Source: Betaproteobacteria bacterium
GTDB lineage: Bacteria > Pseudomonadota > Gammaproteobacteria > Burkholderiales > Burkholderiaceae_C
Direction: 5' to 3'
NCBI GenBank assembly: GCA_947448675.1
Contig: CANFOR010000010.1
Span: 1 to 26,697, forward strand
Length of the DNA: 26,697 nucleotides
Shown in pieces: positions 7,616 through 14,740 of this stretch. The notes under the pieces are model-generated. The model was not told the DNA's origin and did not search any database. It saw only the letters and a list, made by a program, of their open reading frames with translations. A program made the position numbers and the translations under genes. Each line of letters begins with the position of its first letter. The first letter of the stretch is position 1.

Positions 7616-8388
7616 CGGGTCACAAAGTCGCTGGGAAGTGGGGGTTTGCCAAAGAAGCGCAGGCGCTTGGCCGCCAGCTTGAGCGCCTGCCAGTGGATGC
7701 GTGCGATCACGCCCCAACTCATGGCCGGGTAGCGCCAAAAAGCGCGGCGCAAAGCGGCGGCGCTGGCCAGCTGCAGATGGCCGCTGACGCTGGTTTGCAA
7801 GAGCGGGCCCGCTGCGCCGTCGTAGTCAATGCGCACCACGGTGCGCTCGCGCCCAGGCGTGAACATAAAGCGGAAGCGGTAGTTGCCCTCGACCGCACAA
7901 AAGGGCGAGACATGAAAGGCCTTGCTGGCGCGCAGTTCTTGGCCCCAACGCGGCGAGGGCAGCAAGTAGCAGTGGCGTTGGCCAAAGGTGTTGTTGACCT
8001 CAACCACAATCGCCGCCAGCGAATGGTCTGCACGATGGCAGTACCAAAAGCTCACAGGCTTGAAGCTGTAGCCCAGCACCCGGGGGTAGCAGTGCAACCA
8101 GACCTCACCCTGCGCGTCGAGCACGCCTTGCGCGGCCAGCAACTCGTCGAGCCAGGCCAGCGCGCCGCCTTGTGCGGGTGCGCGGCCGTCGCCGTGGTCG
8201 GCGTCAAAAAAACTAATCCCGGCGCGACGGTTGACAGCCAAGTCGGCGGCTGCGCCAGGCACTTGCGCCGCCATGCTGCGCAGGGGTAGCAGTAAAAAAT
8301 ACCCGGGGTAGGCAAAGGCGTTGCGCACGGGCGAGAGGCGCGCGTGGCGCACTGTGCCAAAGCCAATTTGCGCCTGGGCGCTGCTCAC
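7612..8388 (-). CDS. DUF1365 protein
   Basis: This 258-residue protein has the DUF1365 hallmarks: an N-terminal VRHARLSPVRNAFAYPGYFLLLPL, the central CYPRVLGYSFKPVSFWYCHR, then VVEVNNTFGQRHCYLL and KAFHVSPFCAVEGNYRFRF. DUF1365 genes almost always sit between an FAD amine oxidase and a Cfa-like methyltransferase, as here, which points to a shared pathway on membrane acyl chains; its own reaction is not known. The GTG at 8388 overlaps the amine oxidase stop (GTGA), and its stop overlaps the methyltransferase ATG, so the three genes are translationally coupled. Confidence 0.93.
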   Translation of the reverse strand: MSSAQAQIGFGTVRHARLSPVRNAFAYPGYFLLLPLRSMAAQVPGAAADLAVNRRAGISFFDADHGDGRAPAQGGALAWLDELLAAQGVLDAQGEVWLHCYPRVLGYSFKPVSFWYCHRADHSLAAIVVEVNNTFGQRHCYLLPSPRWGQELRASKAFHVSPFCAVEGNYRFRFMFTPGRERTVVRIDYDGAAGPLLQTSVSGHLQLASAAALRRAFWRYPAMSWGVIARIHWQALKLAAKRLRFFGKPPLPSDFVTR

Positions 8389-9755
8389 ACGCGCTCCTGT
8401 GCAACAGCGGCTTTGCTGAGGGCTTGCGCGACTTCGAGGCCCGAGCGCAGGCCGTCTTCATGAAAGCCGTAACCCGTCCAGGCGCCGCAAAACCAGGTGT
8501 TGCCTTGGCCCTGCAGTGTGGGCAGGGCCTGCTGGGCTTGCAAGGCGGCGGCGTCGAACACCGGGTGCGCGTAGTCAAACTCGGCTAGCACCTGCGCCGG
8601 GTCAATGGCGCGCACCGGGTTGAGCGATACCAACACACTGCGTTTGAAAGGCAGGGGCTGCAGCAAGTTGAGCAGATAGTGCAAACACACTTGGCTGTTG
8701 CTGTGTTGGCTTGGCGCGCTGGGGCTGCACGGTGTGCTAGCACTGCGATTCCCGCTTGGGGCGGCGCGTTCGTAGTTCCACGCCGCCCAGGCCGCGCGGT
8801 TTTGTGGCAGCACCCGGGTGTCGGTGTGCAGCACGGCGCGGTTGGCCTGGGTTTGCATCGCGCCCAGCACCTTGCGCTCGGCCGGGCTGGCGTCGGCCAA
8901 CATGGCCAGCGATTGCGGGGCGTGGGTGGCCAACACCACGTGGTCAAAGCGCTCGGCATGGCCTTGGCTGAAGACCATCACACCAGCGCCCTGGGCGTCG
9001 TGGACGCGCTGCACGCGCTCGACTGGGGTGTTCAAGCGCTTGTCGGCAATGCCGCCAATGATTTTTTCCACGTAGTTGCGCGAGCCATCTTGCACGGTGT
9101 ACCACTGCGGGCGCTGGGCCACTTGCAGCAGGCCGTGGTTGTGGCAAAAACGGACCATGGTGGCCACAGGGAATTGCAGCATTTGCTCGGTGGGGCAGCT
9201 CCAAATGCAGCCCACCATAGGTAGCAAATACCAGTCTCGGAACGCCGCGCCAAAGCGGTGTTGGTCTAAAAATGCGCCCAGGCTTTGCGTCAACTGCGCC
9301 GCGTGGCCCTCTTGGGCCATGTGGGTGGCCATGGCGTTGAAGCGCAGCAGGTCGCGCAGCATGCTTAGAAAGCGCCAATTGAGCAGATTGCCGCGTTGGG
9401 CAAACACGGTAGACAAATTGCTGCCGCTCCATTCGAGCGCTTGCCCCTTGCGCGCGCCGGGCACTTGCACCGAGAAGGACATGTCGGACTTGGCGACCTT
9501 GACCTGCAGTTGCTTGAACAGGTCGATCAGCAGTGGGTAGGTGCGCTCGTTGTAGACCAAAAAACCGGTGTCAACCCCGTGGCGAATGCCGTCTAAGCTG
9601 ACATCGACGGTATGCGCATGACCACCAAAATAACTCCCCGCTTCGAGCAAACTGATGTCGGCCTTGCCCCGCAGGCGATGCGCCACCGATAGGCCTGCAA
9701 TGCCCGAGCCAACAATGGCAATCCGCAGTGGGCGTGGGCCGGGCGCGTTAGGCAC
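8385..9755 (-). CDS. FAD-dependent amine oxidase-type oxidoreductase
   Basis: The 456-residue protein begins with an FAD-binding Rossmann motif (IAIVGSGIAGLSVAHRL, GxGxxG at 16-21), followed by EAGSYFGGHAHTVD. It ends with NTWFCGAWTGYGFHEDGLRSG (from about 419), the second FAD contact. This is the flavin amine oxidase subgroup found with DUF1365 and Cfa-like enzymes; phytoene desaturase-like chemistry on an acyl chain is more likely than amine oxidation. About residues 331-354 form a Ser/Pro-rich insert (SGNRSASTPCSPSAPSQ) that I do not expect in homologues. No ATG exists near the conserved start; the GTG at 9755 is chosen because AAGG lies six bases upstream on the coding strand. It is the first gene of the cluster. 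Confidence 0.92.
   Translation of the reverse strand: MPNAPGPRPLRIAIVGSGIAGLSVAHRLRGKADISLLEAGSYFGGHAHTVDVSLDGIRHGVDTGFLVYNERTYPLLIDLFKQLQVKVAKSDMSFSVQVPGARKGQALEWSGSNLSTVFAQRGNLLNWRFLSMLRDLLRFNAMATHMAQEGHAAQLTQSLGAFLDQHRFGAAFRDWYLLPMVGCIWSCPTEQMLQFPVATMVRFCHNHGLLQVAQRPQWYTVQDGSRNYVEKIIGGIADKRLNTPVERVQRVHDAQGAGVMVFSQGHAERFDHVVLATHAPQSLAMLADASPAERKVLGAMQTQANRAVLHTDTRVLPQNRAAWAAWNYERAAPSGNRSASTPCSPSAPSQHSNSQVCLHYLLNLLQPLPFKRSVLVSLNPVRAIDPAQVLAEFDYAHPVFDAAALQAQQALPTLQGQGNTWFCGAWTGYGFHEDGLRSGLEVAQALSKAAVAQERV
8734..8743. repeat. Perfect 10-bp palindrome GTGCTAGCAC
   Basis: This self-complementary decamer lies inside the codons of the Ser/Pro-rich insert of the FAD oxidoreductase. It may be chance or a trace of how the insert arose. 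Confidence 0.3.
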
Positions 9756-9769
9756 AAAGCACCTTGTGC
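9752..9769 (-). promoter_or_regulatory. Hairpin over the GTG start of the lipid-cluster lead gene
   Basis: On the coding (reverse) strand GCACAA and TTGTGC can pair around a six-base loop. The loop and left arm contain the AAGG ribosome site, and the right arm contains the GTG start codon. If it folds in the mRNA it would hide both, giving possible translational control of the eight-gene cluster. It is a six-pair stem only. Confidence 0.35.
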
Positions 9770-9792
9770 GGTTGCCGTGCAGAAGACAAAAA

Positions 9793-9890
9793 TGCTGCGA
9801 AGCGCCTCCGAGCGAACCACAGAGAGAGGGAGGAGGAGAACCGCTTGAAGATTGCAACCCACGCACAAAGCGTAAGCAGGCTTCGCAGCA
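9793..9890. repeat. Perfect 11-bp inverted repeat, 76 bp apart
   Basis: TGCTGCGAAGC at 9793-9803 is the exact reverse complement of GCTTCGCAGCA at 9880-9890. The enclosed 76 bp are non-coding, with a GGAGGAGGAG tract and a small ACGC/GCGT hairpin. It could be the stem of a long leader structure upstream of the lipid cluster or the ends of a decayed small element; no flanking target duplication is evident. Confidence 0.45.
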
Positions 9891-10054
9891 CAAAACTAAG
9901 CTGGGAATGGAGCCCACAGGCCCCACTCAAGCATTGGAGAGGCGCCATCTGTGGCGGGTTCCCCAGATGGTCTGTTGGCAATATGTAAAGATTCGTAATC
10001 ACAGACTAAAAGATTGGGTAGAAAATTTGATTTTGGGTGCAGCAGAGTCTGTGG

Positions 10055-10089
10055 ATACTGTACGGTATTTTTTATTACCAAGCGGTAAT
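10055..10089. promoter_or_regulatory. Two tandem palindromes, candidate operator pair
   Basis: The imperfect palindrome ATACTGTACGGTAT (10055-10068; 12 of 14 positions symmetrical) is followed by ATTACC-AAGC-GGTAAT (10074-10089, perfect six-base arms). Their centres are exactly 20 bp apart and both carry TAC-N4-CGGTA. This layout suits a dimeric regulator binding twice on one DNA face in the divergent promoter region. The second palindrome is followed by TTATTTTTTT and could alternatively be a weak terminator on the plus strand. Confidence 0.45.
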
Positions 10090-10195
10090 TATTTTTTTAA
10101 ACCTGCTGGTGTGCATTGTGCTGAGGCTCTCGCAGCATTGTCAGCGGGTTTACACATAAACAGCATAAAATTAGTCCAGTTGCAGAAAGCCCCCT

Positions 10196-11050
10196 ATGCT
10201 CTACCCAGAACTCTTCAAGCAGCTCGAATCGGTCCGATGGGACATGGACAAAGACATTCCATGGTCGAGCTTTGACGCGCACCAACTCTCCGACGAGCAA
10301 GCGCAGACCATCAAAATGAACGCCATTACCGAGTGGAGCGCCCTGCCCGCCACCGAAATGTTTTTGCGCGACAACAAAGACGATTCCGATTTCTCGGCCT
10401 TTATGTCGATCTGGTTTTTTGAAGAGCAAAAGCATTCTTTGGTGCTGATGGAATACCTGCGCCGCTTCCGGCCCGACTTGGCTCCCACCGAACAAGAGTT
10501 GCACGAAGTGCGCTTTGAGTTCGAGCCGGCGCCCGCGCTAGAGACCTTGATGCTGCATTTTTGTGGCGAGATCCGCCTCAACCATTGGTACCGCCGCGCC
10601 AGCGAATGGCATAGCGAGCCGGTCATCAAAAACATCTACACCAAGCTCAGCCAAGACGAAGCCCGTCATGGGGGTGCCTACCTGCGTTACATGAAGCGCG
10701 CCATTGGTAACTTCGGCAACGAAGCCAAAGCGGCCTTTACCAAGGTGGGCGTGCTGATGGCCAGTGCGCGGCGCACTGCCCAAGCACTGCACCCGACCAA
10801 TTTGCATGTGAACAAGGCCTTGTTCCCGCGCGACACCATCCAAAGCCGCCTGCCCAACCCTGAGTGGTTAGAGGCCTGGCTCGATACGCAGATCAAGTTT
10901 GACGCGGTCTGGGAAGGCAAAGTGGTCGAGCGCATTTTGCACAATATGAGCTTGTTGATGGAGCGCAGCTTCACCACGGTACAAGAGCTCAACCGCTACC
11001 GCAAAGAGCTGGCGGTCTTGGTCGCCAGTGCAGCGCCCCGCGTAGCCTGA
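10196..11050 (+). CDS. Di-iron ferritin-like protein, acyl-desaturase-like
   Basis: The 284-residue, helix-rich protein shows a carboxylate-bridged di-iron ligand pattern: Glu54, Glu77-x2-His80 (FFEEQKH), Glu125 (CGEIRLNH) and Glu155-x2-His158 (DEARH). That order, E, ExxH, E, ExxH, is the ferritin/acyl-ACP desaturase/AurF oxygenase arrangement. It could be an oxygenase or desaturase; the substrate is not readable. It is transcribed divergently from the lipid cluster across a shared promoter region, so action on acyl chains is an attractive inference. The ATG at 10196 is the only start matching the first helix; the upstream AGAAAG is a weak ribosome site. rfaE2 follows 31 bp downstream. Confidence 0.85.
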   Translation: MLYPELFKQLESVRWDMDKDIPWSSFDAHQLSDEQAQTIKMNAITEWSALPATEMFLRDNKDDSDFSAFMSIWFFEEQKHSLVLMEYLRRFRPDLAPTEQELHEVRFEFEPAPALETLMLHFCGEIRLNHWYRRASEWHSEPVIKNIYTKLSQDEARHGGAYLRYMKRAIGNFGNEAKAAFTKVGVLMASARRTAQALHPTNLHVNKALFPRDTIQSRLPNPEWLEAWLDTQIKFDAVWEGKVVERILHNMSLLMERSFTTVQELNRYRKELAVLVASAAPRVA

Positions 11051-11081
11051 GCACCCTGCTGCTCAGCTTGGCCCGGCTGCA

Positions 11082-11576
11082 GTGAACCTCGCTCCCCCTG
11101 CTTTTCTAAGCAAACTTGCCAGCCGCACGCAAGCTCTTCAGCGCATGGCTTTGTTGCCGCGCCCGGTGGTTTTTACCAATGGCGTGTTTGACGTGCTGCA
11201 CCGTGGCCACGCCAGCTATTTGGCGCAAGCGCGTGCCCTTGGTGCTTCGCTGGTGGTGGCGCTCAATACCGATGCTTCTGCACGCCGCCTGGGCAAGGGC
11301 CCAGACCGCCCACTCAACTCCGAGCAAGACCGCGCCGCATTGCTGGCAGCGCTTGAATCGGTGAGTTTGGTGACATGGTTTGGCGAAGACACGCCGCTGG
11401 AAATCATCGCGGAGCTGCGCCCTGACATTTTGGTCAAGGGCGGCGACTACGACATGCAGCGCCTGCCAGAGACGGCGCTGGTGGAGTCCTATGGCGGTAA
11501 GGCCTTGGCACTGGCCTTTGTCGATGGCTATTCCACCACGGCCCTGATGCACAAAATCCGCCATACGCCAAGCTAA
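11082..11576 (+). CDS. rfaE2: D-glycero-beta-D-manno-heptose 1-phosphate adenylyltransferase
   Basis: The 164-residue product is the stand-alone nucleotidyltransferase domain that in E. coli is the C-terminal half of HldE. It carries the cytidylyltransferase-fold signature FTNGVFDVLHRGHASYL, with HRGH at residues 40-43, and the conserved ILVKGGDYDMQRLPE near 127-141. It makes ADP-heptose precursor for the LPS inner core. The GTG at 11082 is the first in-frame start after the preceding gene and gives the usual family length; an internal ATG at 11145 would cut into the first helix. It probably shares a transcript with the di-iron gene 31 bp upstream, though the two have no obvious functional tie. 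Confidence 0.93.
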   Translation: MNLAPPAFLSKLASRTQALQRMALLPRPVVFTNGVFDVLHRGHASYLAQARALGASLVVALNTDASARRLGKGPDRPLNSEQDRAALLAALESVSLVTWFGEDTPLEIIAELRPDILVKGGDYDMQRLPETALVESYGGKALALAFVDGYSTTALMHKIRHTPS

Positions 11577-11626
11577 GCCTGCAAGGCTATGGTCAGGCGA
11601 GGCCGCGCCAAGTTCTTTGGCCGCCG

Positions 11627-14600
11627 CTAGACTTTGCGTTGCCCGCGGATGCGCTGTACGAAGCGCCCCAGCATGTGTTCGAAATCGTCGACAAAGGTGA
11701 ACACTGCAGGCACCACCAGCAAGCTCAGCAGAGTCGAGGTGATGAGTCCACCAATCACCGCCACCGCCATCGGGCTGCGAAAGCTCGGGTCAGCGCCCCA
11801 GCCCAGGGCCAGGGGCAGCATGCCGGTGCCCATGGCGATGGTGGTCATCACAATCGGGCGGCTGCGCTTGTGGCAGGCGTCTACCAGTGCGTCAAAACGG
11901 CTCAGGCCTGCGACGGCGGGGCGCCCATCGCTCCTGTCGTGGCCCTGGCGCGCAACGATGGCGTATTCCACCAGCAAAATCGAATTTTTGGTGACGATAC
12001 CCATCAGCATGACGAGCCCAATCATCGAGGGCATCGACAGCGCCTTGCCGGTGAGCAGCAGGGCCACAAAAGCCCCACCCATCGACAGTGGAAGTGCAGC
12101 CAAAATCGTCGCGGGCTGCATAAAGTCTTTGAACAAAAGCACCAACACGCCGTAAATGCACAGCACGCCAATGGCCATGGCAATGCCAAAGCTGCCAAAC
12201 AATGCCTTCATTTCTTCGGCGTCGCCCAGGTCGGCCATTTTCACTGCGGGCGGCAAGTTTTTCATGCTTGGCAAATTGCGTGCTTCTTCGCTCACTTGGC
12301 CCAGTTCGCGGCCACCTAGCTCTACGGTGAGCACCACATTGCGGCTGCGGTTCAGGCGCTCGATTTCTGCGGGGCCAGACTCCAGGCTCAGCGTGGCCAC
12401 ATTGCCCAGCATCACCGGCCCGGCTTTGCCCGGCACGTTCAAGCGTGCCAAGGCGTCGAGGTCGGCGCGCGCAGCGCTGGGCAATTTGACGCGAATCGGC
12501 ACTTGGCGTTCGGTGAGGTTGAGCTTGGCCAGGGCTTGGTCGTAGTCGCCTGCCGTGGCAACGCGCACCGTGTCGCCCATATTGGCCGCCGTAACGCCCA
12601 TGTCGGCGGCCCGGGCAAAGTCGGGTCGCACCATGATCTCTGGGCGTACCAAGCTGGCGCTGGAGCTCACATTGCCAATGCCTTGCATGCCACGCAGCTC
12701 GCGCTCGACATTGCGCGAGGCTTCGATCAAGGCCAGCGGGTCGTCGCTCTTGAGCACCAAAAGCATTTTGGTGCCCGTGTCGGGCGGGCCGACTTGAAAG
12801 CGCGCACCGGGCAAGGCCGAGAGCTGGTCGCGAATGCGCGTTTCCAGCGCTTGCAAAGATTCCGTGCGCTCGCGCCGGTGGGTGGTCGTCACGGTGAGAA
12901 TGGCGCGCCGTGCTTCGGCTGCCGCGCCGGGTGCAAAAGCATCACCACTGGAGCCACCACCAATCGAGCTGAACACGCTCTTCACATGCGGCACTTGCAT
13001 GGCCACCAAGCGCGCCTGCTCTGCCGTGGCATAGGTCTCGGCCAGTGTGCTGCCCGGTGGCAGTTCGATATTGATTTGCGTTTGCCCACGGTCCGACGGT
13101 GGCACAAAACCGGTGGGCAGCAGGGGCACCAAGGCAATCGAGCCCGCAAAGAACAGCGCCGAGGCCAGCGCCGTCCACCAACGGTGGCGCAGGCACCATT
13201 GCATGGCGACCATATAGCTGCGCATGATGCGCCCGTCTTGTTCCTCAAGGTGCGCCGTGGGCTTGAGCAAGTAGGCCGCCATCATGGGCGTGAGCAAGCG
13301 CGCCACCACCAGTGAAGCCAATATCGCCAGCACTGCCGTCCAGCCAAATTGTTTGAAGAACAAGCCCGGCACGCCACCCATAAATGCCGTGGGCAAAAAC
13401 ACCGCAACCAAGGCAAAGGTGGTGGCAATCACCGCCAGGCCAATTTCGTCAGCGGCTTCCATCGCCGCTTGAAACGGTGTTTTGCCCATGCGCAAATGCC
13501 GCGAAATGTTTTCAATTTCTACAATCGCGTCGTCCACCAGCACACCGACCACCAAGGCCAGCGACAGCAGGGTCACGGTATTGAGCGTGTAGCCAAAATA
13601 CTTCATGCCCAAGAAGGCTGGAATGACCGACAGCGGCAGCGCGGCAGCCGCCACCAAGGTGGCGCGCCAGTCGCGCAAAAAGAGCCATACCACCAGCACG
13701 GCCAAGAGCGCGCCTTCATAGAGCAATTCCATCGAGCCCTTGAAGTTTTCTTCTACGGGGGCGGAGTTGTCGATCACCTGCGTCAGCGTGAGCTGTGGGT
13801 ATTGGGCTTGCAACTCGGCCACGGCAGCGCGGGTGCCGCGGGCGACGTCGATTTCGCTGGCACCCTTGGTGCGAAACACTTCAAAGCCCACTACCCGTTG
13901 GCCGTCTTGCAAGGCTACGGCGCGTGGCTCGGCCACGGTGTCGAGCACCTGGGCCACTTGGTCAAGGCGAATTTTGCGGCCCCCCGCGCCGGTGTCTGGC
14001 AGGGGGATTTCCATGCTCGCCAATTCGGCAACCGTGCGTGCGGTGGCAATGGTGCGCACCGACTGTTCGGCACCGCCCACATCGCCACGCCCGCCGGGGG
14101 CTTCTTGCTGCACTTGCTTGAGTTGGCGCGACACATCCAAGGCCGAGACCTTGAGCGCCGCCATGCGGTTGGCGTCGAGCAACACCTGCACCTCACGCGT
14201 TACGCCGCCCATGCGTTTCACAGCGCCCACACCGGGCACCGCCAGCAGGCGTTTGGCCACCGTGTTGTCCACTAACCACGACAGCTCTTGCGCGTCGAGC
14301 CGTTCCGATTGCAGGCTGAAAGTTTGCACCACCCGTCCCGCCGTAGAGGCGCGGGTGACGGCGGGGTCGCGCAACTCGCTGGGCAGGTCGGCGCGGATGC
14401 GGGCCACGGCGTCACGCACTTCGTTCACCGCATCAGACGGGTTTTTTTCCAGAATAAATTCGACCTGGATGCTCACTTCGCCATCGCGCACATGGGTGTA
14501 GATATTCTTTACGCCCTGCAGGGTGGCAACGCTATTTTCAATCTTGCGCGCAATCGAAGTTTCAAGCTGGGCCGGGGCCGCGCCCGGCAGCGATGCGTCT

Positions 14601-14740
14601 ACGCTGATGATCGGCAACTCGATGTCGGGGAAGTCTTGCACCGCACTGCTGCGGTAGGCCAGCAAACCCGCCAGCGACAGCAGGGCAAACAGCATGATTG
14701 CCGGGATCGGGTTGCGAATGGAATAGGCTGAGAAATTCAT
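11627..14740 (-). CDS. RND efflux pump, inner-membrane transporter
   Basis: The 1037-residue protein has the complete resistance-nodulation-division architecture: an N-terminal membrane helix (about 10-30), a large periplasmic loop, a block of helices at about 345-490, a second periplasmic loop and a C-terminal block. The proton-relay aspartate pair is visible at Asp403-Asp404 in VDDAIVEIENISRH, as in AcrB. It should export drugs, solvents or lipophilic compounds by proton antiport; the sequence resembles HAE-1-type rather than heavy-metal pumps. The ATG at 14740 overlaps the adaptor stop by 4 bp. It ends 50 bp from the convergent rfaE2 gene, with no clear terminator between them. Confidence 0.95.
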   Translation of the reverse strand: MNFSAYSIRNPIPAIMLFALLSLAGLLAYRSSAVQDFPDIELPIISVDASLPGAAPAQLETSIARKIENSVATLQGVKNIYTHVRDGEVSIQVEFILEKNPSDAVNEVRDAVARIRADLPSELRDPAVTRASTAGRVVQTFSLQSERLDAQELSWLVDNTVAKRLLAVPGVGAVKRMGGVTREVQVLLDANRMAALKVSALDVSRQLKQVQQEAPGGRGDVGGAEQSVRTIATARTVAELASMEIPLPDTGAGGRKIRLDQVAQVLDTVAEPRAVALQDGQRVVGFEVFRTKGASEIDVARGTRAAVAELQAQYPQLTLTQVIDNSAPVEENFKGSMELLYEGALLAVLVVWLFLRDWRATLVAAAALPLSVIPAFLGMKYFGYTLNTVTLLSLALVVGVLVDDAIVEIENISRHLRMGKTPFQAAMEAADEIGLAVIATTFALVAVFLPTAFMGGVPGLFFKQFGWTAVLAILASLVVARLLTPMMAAYLLKPTAHLEEQDGRIMRSYMVAMQWCLRHRWWTALASALFFAGSIALVPLLPTGFVPPSDRGQTQINIELPPGSTLAETYATAEQARLVAMQVPHVKSVFSSIGGGSSGDAFAPGAAAEARRAILTVTTTHRRERTESLQALETRIRDQLSALPGARFQVGPPDTGTKMLLVLKSDDPLALIEASRNVERELRGMQGIGNVSSSASLVRPEIMVRPDFARAADMGVTAANMGDTVRVATAGDYDQALAKLNLTERQVPIRVKLPSAARADLDALARLNVPGKAGPVMLGNVATLSLESGPAEIERLNRSRNVVLTVELGGRELGQVSEEARNLPSMKNLPPAVKMADLGDAEEMKALFGSFGIAMAIGVLCIYGVLVLLFKDFMQPATILAALPLSMGGAFVALLLTGKALSMPSMIGLVMLMGIVTKNSILLVEYAIVARQGHDRSDGRPAVAGLSRFDALVDACHKRSRPIVMTTIAMGTGMLPLALGWGADPSFRSPMAVAVIGGLITSTLLSLLVVPAVFTFVDDFEHMLGRFVQRIRGQRKV

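Larger units (their letters stand above)
9756..10195. other. 440-bp divergent intergenic region, AT-rich on its right side
   Basis: No protein-coding gene is recognised. The left part (9756-9960) keeps a high GC content and contains the start-codon hairpin, three GCACAAA words (9752, 9863, 9888) and an 11-bp inverted repeat. The right part (about 9980-10175) is markedly richer in A and T than anything else in the window and holds two tandem palindromes. It must contain the promoters for the lipid cluster (leftward) and the di-iron gene (rightward), but I find no convincing sigma-70 or ECF consensus pair. A chance open frame spans it on the plus strand. Confidence 0.7.

Noticed and set aside
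9975..10015. Leftward TTTAGT-N17-TACATA as a promoter for the lipid cluster
   Set aside because: Spacing is right, but each box matches only half of the consensus, and no ECF-type pair is seen either.
10138..10171. Possible promoter TTGTCA ... TAAAAT before the di-iron gene
   Set aside because: The spacing between boxes is 22 bp, too long for sigma-70; other pairings are no better.
9655..10275. 206-codon open frame on the plus strand across the divergent intergenic region
   Set aside because: It begins antisense inside the FAD oxidoreductase gene, runs through an AT-rich promoter region and overlaps the di-iron gene in another frame; the translation has no recognisable domain.
11205..11230. 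AGCTATTTGGCGCAAGCGCG in rfaE2 as a repeat copy
   Set aside because: It encodes conserved ASYLAQARAL of the nucleotidyltransferase fold and lacks the 5' part of the element.
11577..11626. Terminator between rfaE2 and the RND pump gene
   Set aside because: Only a five-pair GCCAA/TTGGC stem, with no T-tract on either strand.
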